Shown piece by piece: positions 6,523 through 12,458 of a DNA stretch of 12,458 nucleotides. Position 1 is the stretch's first letter. The number at the start of each line of letters is the position of its first letter. A program made the translations under genes and the position numbers. Source of the DNA: Candidatus Thiosymbion ectosymbiont of Robbea hypermnestra (GTDB lineage: Bacteria > Pseudomonadota > Gammaproteobacteria > Chromatiales > Chromatiaceae). A model generated the notes under the pieces. It saw nothing but the letters and a program-made list of their open reading frames with translations, had not been told where the DNA came from and ran no database searches. Location of the stretch: positions 1 through 12,458 of the forward strand of contig JAIZWN010000237.1 in the NCBI GenBank assembly GCA_020443945.1. Direction: 5' to 3'.

Positions 6523-7533
6523 TTAGCTTTCCGAAAGCCTTTGTAATCCCCGCACCAACAGCCGGCGGATCTCGATCCGGTCGCGGCTCCTCAGGAGGGT
6601 GCGGTTTTCGGCCGGCGTCAGACCATTGTCCAGGGTCCGCGTATCGTCTCCGGTAATGGCGTCCCGCAGGGATCGAACCGCGGCGCGTAGCATCTGATAA
6701 CGGTGCTCGAGATAACAGTCCTCGAGCTTGGTGAGATGTGAATAGGCGGCATAGCCACCGATGAGTTGTTCGAGTCCTTGCCTGCCGGCCGCGGCCTCTT
6801 GCTCCAGTTGGAACTTCATGGTCAAGGGATCCTCTCCCTGGCCCTCGTCCAGGAGGGCGTCGGCGAGCTGCCCCGCGGCGCCACCGAAGGCCCCGATGAC
6901 GAATACGGGGATTGCCGGCCGGTCGTTCGGCGGCGCCCGTGAGATCAGGAATTCCTCGAACAGACCGGGCATGAAGGACGCATAGCCGCTCGGCTTCCCA
7001 CCCAGCAGAATCCGCGCCCGCATCGGCGGCGCGGGTCCGTCCTCCAAGGTGGGATGACCGCCGTAGGTGGCAAGCTCCCTCATGCGGGTCAGACAACGGG
7101 AGGCGATCAGCGCCCCCGGTGGCTCCATCGGCTGGCGCCGGTCGCAATCGTCCGCGATCTCGGGAAAGCCGGCGTCCCGCGGCCGCACGCGCAGAAGATG
7201 GCAGGCGTCGATCATCCGCGCCTCGTCCTGCCTGGTGAGCGTCAGGTAGTAGGGCCAAGCCAGGTAGCTGTAGATCCGCCGTAGCGGTTCAAGCGCGGCG
7301 TCCGATGGCGGTGCCTGCTCGCTGAGCGCGAGGTCGAAGAGCTGCCGGGTAAACCCTCCGGGACGCGGATCGCCGCCGTATACGAGACCGGTGTTGTCAT
7401 CCGAACGCAGCACGGCGTGGGCGAGGGATAACACGAGCTCGGACAGGTGTTCCTTGCCGAAACCGAGCCGTTCCAGCTCCGGCCCCCCGGAGATGGAGAT
7501 ACCGATGAGGAATTGTCGCCTGGACATGCTCAT
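6523..7533 (-). CDS. SLOG-family (LOG/Smf-like Rossmann fold) protein
   Basis: A 336-residue predicted cytoplasmic protein. The N-terminus has a Rossmann strand-loop, FLIGISISGG (8-17), then LVYGGDPRPGGFT (50-62), a glycine-rich nucleotide-binding motif typical of SLOG/LOG proteins. A second conserved block is RARILLGGKPSGYASFMPGL followed by EEFL (about 170-195), and a third is IPVFVIGAFGGAAGQLAD (about 208-222). The last 110 residues are predicted helical. Known SLOG proteins sense or process nucleotide-derived ligands, and many belong to nucleotide-centric conflict systems; the ligand here is unknown. The start at 7533 (MSMSRRQ) overlaps the upstream stop as ATGA; 7527 is an alternative. 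It is the last gene of a four-gene operon, 187 bp before hrcA. Confidence 0.75.
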   Translation of the reverse strand: MSMSRRQFLIGISISGGPELERLGFGKEHLSELVLSLAHAVLRSDDNTGLVYGGDPRPGGFTRQLFDLALSEQAPPSDAALEPLRRIYSYLAWPYYLTLTRQDEARMIDACHLLRVRPRDAGFPEIADDCDRRQPMEPPGALIASRCLTRMRELATYGGHPTLEDGPAPPMRARILLGGKPSGYASFMPGLFEEFLISRAPPNDRPAIPVFVIGAFGGAAGQLADALLDEGQGEDPLTMKFQLEQEAAAGRQGLEQLIGGYAAYSHLTKLEDCYLEHRYQMLRAAVRSLRDAITGDDTRTLDNGLTPAENRTLLRSRDRIEIRRLLVRGLQRLSES

Positions 7534-7697
7534 GATGCGCGCTTCTCGGCCGCATCGAAGGCGGTGATGCGAACCGGCCCGGTACCCCTGTCCATCATGT
7601 CGCCTATCCGTTCGCGGTGGAATCGAGCGCCCACGAGGTCCTCGCCCGCGGTGCATGCGGGGTGCCAAAGGACGGTAATGCGGACGGGCTCAGGCAT
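7530..7697 (-). CDS. 55-residue ORF, possible TIR-like N-terminal fragment or small operon protein
   Basis: The translation starts MPEPVRITVLWHPACTAGED and ends AFDAAEKRAS, 55 residues in all. A GGAG six bases before the ATG is a good ribosome binding site. It overlaps the preceding gene by 8 bp and the SLOG start by 4 bp (ATGA), which strongly suggests real translation. The hydrophobic strand ITVLWHP followed by a helix resembles the opening strand and helix of TIR-like domains, where a strand ends in a short polar motif. This is pattern-based and weak. A full TIR domain needs about 130 residues or more, so it is either a truncated remnant or a genuinely small protein. The SLOG frame is open upstream to 7668, so a frameshift between the two could yield a fused protein. 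Confidence 0.6.
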   Translation of the reverse strand: MPEPVRITVLWHPACTAGEDLVGARFHRERIGDMMDRGTGPVRITAFDAAEKRAS

Positions 7698-8301
7698 CCC
7701 CTTCTCCGATAAGGGTACGGATCTCCTTCAGCCATTGTTGTTTGCTCCCGGGGGGTTCGATTGCCATCGCATCGGGTAGCTCGAACTGCCGGGCCAGCTC
7801 CTTGGCCGCGTCGCGGCAAAAGCGACGGACCCGGCGCCAATCCTCCAGCATCTCCTCCAGCCGGGGATAGTTCCGCTGGCGCTCGAACGGCGAGGCCTGC
7901 GGCAGACGCCGGCACTCTTGTTGCCACCAGTGCCGGTAGCTCACCTGCCACTTCTCCAGAAAGGGCCGAATCACCACCTCCAGCAAGGCGGCGATGAAGA
8001 AGCCGAGATGATCCCCTTGGCCACCCCCGATCTTTCCGACCGGGTAGCGGCGCATCAGGGCGCGCGCCTCGCGGAAGAAGGCATGGAGGGAGTCCAGGCT
8101 CTGATCGTACCGCTCGCCGGCAAACACCAGCTCGCCGCGCTCGTTCTCCTTGCCGACCAGCGCCACCCGGGAGATGAGCTCGCAGTACAGCTCCCAGGCG
8201 CATTGGCGGTCCTCCTCATCGAACGTACCGCCGATGGAAACCAAGCCGAGATTGATACTGAAAGTACCTTTGGTGAAGACGGGCATGTCGTATCGTCCCA
8301 T
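7690..8301 (-). CDS. Uncharacterised mostly helical protein of the SLOG operon
   Basis: A 203-residue protein of no family I can name. After a short start (MGRYDM; Met6 at 8286 may be the true start) comes FSINLGLVSIGGTFDEEDRQ, then CAWELYCELISRVALVG. The pattern INLGLxxIGGxF followed by a helix with WELYxELxSR looks like a conserved family signature. The remainder is amphipathic and rich in Arg/Glu, with ALLEVVIRPFLEKWQVSYRH and several further helices; there is no signal peptide or clear transmembrane span. Its ATG directly follows the TGA of the upstream gene, and its end overlaps the 55-residue ORF by 8 bp. The tight packing implies a shared function with the SLOG protein. Confidence 0.75.
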   Translation of the reverse strand: MGRYDMPVFTKGTFSINLGLVSIGGTFDEEDRQCAWELYCELISRVALVGKENERGELVFAGERYDQSLDSLHAFFREARALMRRYPVGKIGGGQGDHLGFFIAALLEVVIRPFLEKWQVSYRHWWQQECRRLPQASPFERQRNYPRLEEMLEDWRRVRRFCRDAAKELARQFELPDAMAIEPPGSKQQWLKEIRTLIGEGDA

Positions 8302-8580
8302 TCAGCTCAGGGCGGCATCCAACCTCTCGTTGATGTTCTTCTCGATGGCGCCGGCCATGAACGAGAGGGGCAGGCCGAGCACGATGTCCAGATCGATGAA
8401 ATCGGCACCCACATCGAAGGTGCCGGCAGCGCCGACACGTTTGAAGACGAGCCGATTGCCGCTCCACTCGTAATCGATCTGCAGCTCCTCCCGAAGCGAC
8501 CGGGCGAACGCCTCCGCCCGCATGCGGGCGCTCTTGAGTCCGAGCTCATGGACCCTTCTGATGCGGATATTCGTTGTCAT
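8302..8580 (-). CDS. Polyhydroxyalkanoic acid system family-like small protein
   Basis: A 92-residue cytoplasmic protein. The pattern IRIRRVHELGLKSARMRAEA, then LREELQIDYEWSGNRLVFKR and VGAAGTFDVGADFIDLDIVL, and finally INERLDAALS fits the PHA_gran_rgn / polyhydroxyalkanoic acid system family. That is a small alpha/beta protein seen near PHA genes but also elsewhere, without a proven biochemical role. No PHA synthase or depolymerase is in the window, so a PHA role cannot be inferred. The start at 8580 is preferred because GGGAG lies eight bases upstream and the family begins here; the frame is open to 8643. It is the first gene of the operon, divergent from prfB. Confidence 0.7.
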   Translation of the reverse strand: MTTNIRIRRVHELGLKSARMRAEAFARSLREELQIDYEWSGNRLVFKRVGAAGTFDVGADFIDLDIVLGLPLSFMAGAIEKNINERLDAALS

Positions 8581-8775
8581 TGTCGAGGCTCCCATCCAAA
8601 TGCCGCCACGTCCGTCGCCAGGCGCTTCAAGAGGGTGTCGCAAACGGAAATAAGGGATTCGGGCGGATTTGTTCCCCGCAATGTCATCGTGGAAATTCCT
8701 GCGGGCGACCCGACGGCTTCTATCCGTTATGCGATTTCGATACCATGCGAATGATTTTTTCGATTGGAGAATCCC
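8581..8775. other. 195-bp divergent intergenic region between the SLOG operon and prfB
   Basis: It must carry promoters for both directions, but I found no pair of boxes good enough to assign. Near the prfB start it contains the ribosome binding site TTGGAGAATCCC. There is no obvious palindromic operator or riboswitch-like structure. Confidence 0.5.
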
Positions 8776-9874
8776 ATGCAGGATATCAACCCCATCGTAT
8801 CAAGAATCGGCGACCTTGGGCGGCGCATCCGATCCCTCAGGGGGTATCTTTGACTACGCAGAGAAAAAGGAACGCTTGACGGAAGTCCTGCGCGAGCTCG
8901 AGGAGCCGGATATCTGGCAGGATCCCCAGCGCGCGCAGGCCATGGGTAAAGAACGGGTCGCCCTGGAGGCCATCGTGGCCGGCCTCGACGGGCTCGATTC
9001 CGCCCTGTCCGACGCCTCCGCCATCCTGGCCATGGCTGCGGAAGAGGAAGACTCGGAAACGGTGGACCTGGTGGTGGCGGATGTGGCGGAACATGAGCGA
9101 CACATCGCCCGGCTGGAGTTCCAACGCATGTTCCCCGGGGAGATGGACGCCAACCACGCTTTTCTGGACATCCAGTCCGGGTCCGGCGGCACCGAGGCCC
9201 AGGATTGGGCCGAGATGTTGCTGCGCATGTACCTGCGGTGGGGAGAGCGGCGCGGCTTCGAGACCGAGCTGATCGAGGTCTCCCCCGGCGAGGTCGCGGG
9301 GATCAAGAGCGCGACCGTCAAGTTCGACGGCGACTATGCCTTCGGCTGGCTACGCACCGAGATCGGCGTCCACCGGCTGGTGCGCAAGTCCCCCTTCGAT
9401 TCGGGCAACCGGCGCCATACCTCCTTCGCCGCCGTCTTCGTCGCCCCGGAAGTGGATGACGACGTGGCGGTGGAAATCGATCCGGCGGAGCTGCGCATCG
9501 ATGTCTACCGCGCCAGCGGGGCCGGCGGCCAGCATGTCAACCGCACCGAATCCGCAGTGCGGATCACCCACAACCCCACCGGAGTCGTGGTGCAATGCCA
9601 GAATGAACGCAGCCAGCACAAGAACAAGGCCACGGCCATGAAGCAGCTCAAGGCCAAGCTCTACGAGCTGGAGCTCCAGAAGCGCCAGGCCGACCAACAG
9701 GCGGTGGAAGACACCAAATCCGATATCGGCTGGGGCAACCAGATTCGTTCCTACGTGCTCGACCAATCGCGGATCAAGGACCTGCGCACCCACCTGGAGA
9801 TCAGCAACACCCAATCGGTATTGGACGGCAATCTCGATGCCTTCCTCGAAACCAGCCTCAAGGCGGGGCTTTGA
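8776..9874 (+). CDS. prfB: Peptide chain release factor 2 (RF2), made by programmed +1 frameshift
   Basis: The gene reads 25 codons from the ATG at 8776 to CTT, then meets an in-frame TGA (8851-8853). After a +1 shift, GAC at 8852 continues to the stop at 9874. The product is 365 residues, exactly the E. coli length. RF2 recognises UAA and UGA stop codons on the ribosome and releases the peptide. The SPF tripeptide (205-207) reads the stop codon and GGQ (250-252) catalyses hydrolysis. Residue 246 is Ala, the common bacterial form rather than the Thr of E. coli K-12. The ATG has GGAG seven bases upstream. The longer frame from 8669 bypasses the frameshift and is not the real start. lysS, a frequent prfB neighbour, is absent downstream. 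Confidence 0.98.
8839..8854 (+). promoter_or_regulatory. prfB programmed +1 frameshift site
   Basis: AGGGGGTATCTTTGAC contains the internal Shine-Dalgarno-like AGGGGG, a 3-base gap, the slippery CTT codon and the TGA stop followed by C. It is the classical E. coli-type RF2 site. When RF2 is scarce the ribosome slips forward at CTT TGA, giving autoregulation of RF2 level. Confidence 0.98.
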
Positions 9875-9996
9875 CCAGGCAACCCGATTTCATTTTCCGG
9901 CGATCCGAAGTGGATAAAACGACGCGGTAAATCAACCAACCGGTATGCTAACATTTCTACGTTTACTTTCAGGCAGGGCCTTGAGCCGTCCGAAAA

Positions 9997-11013
9997 ATGG
10001 GACCCTTGAGTAACACGGATTCCGACTTTCGCGCCTTTTTGGAACGTATCTCCACGGATGCGGGTCCATACCGTATGGCCGCGCGCAATTTCCTGCTGGA
10101 CGAAGGCATCCTGGATGCCCGCTGCAACAGCTATCGCGTGGCAGGCGCGGCGAATGCCCATGACGACAGAAAGACCTGGCGCGGCCGACACGAGCAGTAT
10201 CTCGAACAACGGGTCTACCGGAAGGGACCCGGCACCGGGGTACCGAAGGAGCTCGAGCAAGCGGACGAGGATCTGTGCCCGGAGACCTTCCGGTTCATCG
10301 ATTCCGGCTCGCCGTTTCTGTACAGCGACCAGGGTCTTCATCTCATCCGTACCGAGGAACTCGCTTTCGTCGCCCGGTTGAGCGGCATGCCGGAGGACCG
10401 CCTACGGCGCCTGGCGCAGGATGTGGTGGAGCACGGAACAACCGCCGCGGGTTTCGCCGACCTCGACAGTGCCTTGCGCGCCTGGACCAGGCAGATCCAG
10501 CTCCGTCCCACGTTCGCCGCATTCTGGGAGGACCTATCCGCCCTGTTCGGGGATACCCCCGACCAAGACGCCGACGGCTGGGCGGATCGGTTGCGGGACC
10601 GGCTCGGACTGGCCCACTATGATCCCAAAGCCCGCCGCGGTCCCATCGATATCCTCGTCTTCCGCTATGAAGTAGGAAGCCTGGCCCGGATTTCGGAGCT
10701 CGGTGAGGATGTCCGCGCCCTCGTGCCACCCACGGTGCTGGACGGCAACCTTTCCGAGGTCTTCTGTCCCTCTCCCCCCGGCGCCGGAACCGGGCACACG
10801 CTGGATCTGGGCGGCGCTTTCGACTCGCTACGCCGCGAGGTTCTCCATCCCGCCTCCGCGTTCGGCGCCCGGCATCTGTGGCGCATCGGCACCATCCAGG
10901 CGCCCGTGGACTTGGCGTCATTGGCGGATCTGCGCGGCCTTCATCTCCTCTGGCTGCGGGAGCAGACCGGAGTCGCGGATTATGCGGCCGACACGGACGG
11001 TGACCTGCTATGA
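9997..11013 (+). CDS. Uncharacterised protein coupled to a TPR protein
   Basis: A 338-residue protein I do not recognise. It is soluble-looking, without signal peptide or membrane span, acidic, and predicted mainly helical in the middle (EDRLRRLAQDVVEHG, LDSALRAWTRQIQLR, DGWADRLRDRLGLA). The N-terminus, DAGPYRMAARNFLLDEGILD, and the block FRFIDSGSPFLYSDQGLHLI could serve as search anchors. There is no strong ribosome binding site before the ATG at 9997; an in-frame TTG at 10006 is an alternative. It lies 122 bp after prfB and its TGA overlaps the next ATG as ATGA, so the two products are probably made together and may interact. Confidence 0.75.
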   Translation: MGPLSNTDSDFRAFLERISTDAGPYRMAARNFLLDEGILDARCNSYRVAGAANAHDDRKTWRGRHEQYLEQRVYRKGPGTGVPKELEQADEDLCPETFRFIDSGSPFLYSDQGLHLIRTEELAFVARLSGMPEDRLRRLAQDVVEHGTTAAGFADLDSALRAWTRQIQLRPTFAAFWEDLSALFGDTPDQDADGWADRLRDRLGLAHYDPKARRGPIDILVFRYEVGSLARISELGEDVRALVPPTVLDGNLSEVFCPSPPGAGTGHTLDLGGAFDSLRREVLHPASAFGARHLWRIGTIQAPVDLASLADLRGLHLLWLREQTGVADYAADTDGDLL

Positions 11014-12458
11014 GCCTGGATCTCGATCGCATTTTCGCCGGTAGCCATGTGCCCGAGTGGCTGCGCGCGTTCGCCGCGGACCCGGACGAGGCACTGCACG
11101 ATCTGCTGTTGGGCCGCGCCGAGCTCGGGCATCTGACGGTCGCCGAGCCAGTGGATCTACTGCTGGGATGGCTGCACGCCCTGGGCGAACCCAGCGGATT
11201 CGCGGACCATCTGGACCGGGCGCTGGCCAAATGGATCGAGACCTCCTGGGGGCGGACCGAGCTGCCCGACGGTGGTGGCAGCGCCACCCTTACTACCAGC
11301 GCCTGGTTCCGCGTCACCGGGCTGCTGGCGGCCACCCCGGTACTGAAGGTCGCCGGGCGGACCCTCGCCGAGTGGGTGCGCGCCGATCATCGCTATCTGG
11401 ACAGCCTAGCCGAAGGCCGTAGCTGTGATCCCCAGGCGAATGCCTGGCTGGCGCTCGCCACCTACCAGCAGGACCGTTCCCTCCTGCCCCTCTGGTGGCA
11501 GCTCTGCGAGCTGCCGCCGGATCAGCCCTGGTATCGGGGCCACTGTGGCATTGCCGGCTTGCAGGCGTTGCCGCCGGAGTCCGCCGCGCGGGCCGGCGGC
11601 TTCCCGAAGGAGCTTGCCGAGGGGCTGAACCGTTTCGGACTCGCCTTGTGGCGGCTCCAGGACGAGGGCTGGCTGGACACCCGGACGGCCACCGAAGAGT
11701 TTCAGGACAGCCTGCGGCTGAAGCTGGCGACTTACCCCTTCCCGGACCGTTGGCTATCCTTCTGGCGCCATGCATTGCATCGCGATCACCGGCGGGGCGA
11801 CATCGGCGCCTGGGTCCGGGATCTGTTGCCACGGGCCGCCGCCAAACCGCCATCGAAGCACCCGCAACGGCAGACCTGGGCCAGCTACGACCCCGGATGG
11901 GTGGAACGTAGCGGGGCGATTGCCGAGCGGCTCAGAAACAACGCCGAGGGCGCGGTCGAAGAGGCAGAGCAATTACTGAACGAACAACACGGCTATTTCG
12001 ACCGTAGCGGCGACGGCAATAATCTGGTGCGCTCGGCCACGCGGTTCTCCGCCGCCATCCGCAAAAGCCGACCGGCCTTGGCCCTGGCATGGGCGCGCCT
12101 GGCCAAAGACATCGAGCCCTGGGACGGCTATGCCTGGACCAACGAGGGCGCCGCCCTGACCGCCCAGGGGGATTTTGAGGGCGCAGTGGCCGTATACCGC
12201 GAGACCAAGGCGCGGTTTCCCGACAACGCCCACGCCCGCACCGGACTGGCCGAAACCCTCAAGGCCCGGCACAAGCTCCCCGAGGCCGAGGCCGAATACC
12301 GCGAGACCAAGGCGCGGTTTCCCGACAACGCCCACGCCCGCACCGGACTGGCCGAGACCCTCAAGGCCCGGCACAAGCTCCCCGAGGCCGGGGCCGAATA
12401 CCGCGAGACCAAGGCGCGGGTTCCCGGCGGCGCCCGCGCCCGCACCGGACTGGCCGAG
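11010..12458 (+). CDS. Large helical protein with C-terminal TPR repeats, cut by the window end
   Basis: The frame stays open for 483 codons to the window edge. It begins MSLDLDRIFAGSHVPEWLRA. Residues 1-330 are Leu/Trp/Ala-rich helices without a known signature. From about 355, TPR-like helices appear (WDGYAWTNEGAALTAQGDFE), then exact 34-residue units from residue 396: YRETKARFPDNAHARTGLAE followed by TLKARHKLPEAEAE, again at 430 and partly at 464. TPR units bind partner proteins. The unit resembles YRETxxxFPxNxxARxGLAExLKAxG repeats that I recall from proteins of purple sulfur and related bacteria. It is coupled to the preceding unknown gene by a 4-bp ATGA overlap. The function is unknown and the C-terminus is missing from view. 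Confidence 0.85.
   Translation, partial: MSLDLDRIFAGSHVPEWLRAFAADPDEALHDLLLGRAELGHLTVAEPVDLLLGWLHALGEPSGFADHLDRALAKWIETSWGRTELPDGGGSATLTTSAWFRVTGLLAATPVLKVAGRTLAEWVRADHRYLDSLAEGRSCDPQANAWLALATYQQDRSLLPLWWQLCELPPDQPWYRGHCGIAGLQALPPESAARAGGFPKELAEGLNRFGLALWRLQDEGWLDTRTATEEFQDSLRLKLATYPFPDRWLSFWRHALHRDHRRGDIGAWVRDLLPRAAAKPPSKHPQRQTWASYDPGWVERSGAIAERLRNNAEGAVEEAEQLLNEQHGYFDRSGDGNNLVRSATRFSAAIRKSRPALALAWARLAKDIEPWDGYAWTNEGAALTAQGDFEGAVAVYRETKARFPDNAHARTGLAETLKARHKLPEAEAEYRETKARFPDNAHARTGLAETLKARHKLPEAGAEYRETKARVPGGARARTGLAE
12195..12458 (+). repeat. 102-bp in-frame tandem repeats (34-residue TPR units)
   Basis: Units start at TAC 12195, 12297 and 12399, an exact period of 102 bp. Units 1 and 2 differ at only 2 of 102 bases. 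The visible 60 bases of unit 3 differ from unit 2 at 5 positions, mostly A to G changes that turn Asp-Asn and His into Gly-Gly and Arg. Near-identity at DNA level points to recent duplication or ongoing homogenisation. The array continues beyond the window. Confidence 0.95.

Noticed and set aside
6416..7258. Minus-strand frame of 280 codons overlapping the SLOG gene
   Set aside because: It is an alternative frame of the SLOG gene with Arg/Pro-rich translation, and it runs into the hrcA promoter region.
7534..7668. Upstream extension of the SLOG gene to an ATG at 7668
   Set aside because: The Arg-rich added sequence looks out of frame, while the 55-residue ORF in the other frame has a better ribosome binding site and overlaps its neighbours neatly.
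8669..8850. prfB start at 8669 in the downstream frame
   Set aside because: The classic frameshift site and a good ribosome binding site at 8776 give exactly 365 residues with E. coli numbering of the SPF and GGQ motifs.
12195..12458. CRISPR-like regular repeats
   Set aside because: The repeats are directly adjacent 102-bp in-frame coding units with no spacers; they encode TPR helices.

Overview
The window looks like chromosomal DNA of a high-G+C gammaproteobacterium. The evidence is an RF2 gene of exactly E. coli length and frameshift sequence, a DnaK with the proteobacterial C-terminus EEVKDDKK, and an hrcA-grpE-dnaK-dnaJ heat-shock cluster under a perfect CIRCE operator. The intergenic GTTCCCACGC-type palindromes are, from memory, common in purple sulfur bacteria, methanotrophs and relatives. 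I cannot name a genus.

Layout. Positions 1-230 (minus) hold accessory debris: the first 25 codons of an Rpn/PDDEXK-type nuclease-transposase, and a staphylococcal-nuclease-like gene broken by stop codons. From 278 to 6441 (minus) lies the heat-shock cluster, in transcription order hrcA, a small membrane protein, grpE, dnaK, dnaJ. It starts at a sigma70-type promoter (6413-6441) directly followed by a CIRCE operator (6379-6405). A sigma32-like promoter at the end of grpE could drive dnaK separately. Two things depart from the usual cluster: a lower-G+C membrane-protein gene sits between hrcA and grpE and overlaps the grpE start, and a 675-bp gap between dnaK and dnaJ is filled with several palindromic repeats.

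From 6523 to 8580 (minus) lies a tight four-gene operon: a polyhydroxyalkanoic-acid-system-like small protein, an unrecognised helical protein, a 55-residue ORF (possibly the front of a TIR-like domain), and a SLOG-family Rossmann-fold protein. The genes abut or overlap by 4 to 8 bases. SLOG proteins are known from nucleotide-signal conflict systems, so this operon is the best candidate for an undescribed system here.

Divergent from it, prfB (RF2, plus strand) runs 8776-9874 with the classical programmed +1 frameshift. It is followed by two translationally coupled unknown genes (9997-11013, and 11010 to the window end). The second carries nearly identical 102-bp tandem repeats encoding 34-residue TPR units and is cut by the window edge.

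In function, the core genes form the DnaK-DnaJ-GrpE chaperone machine with its repressor HrcA, plus translation termination by RF2. The accessory genes occupy the junctions around and between these housekeeping blocks.
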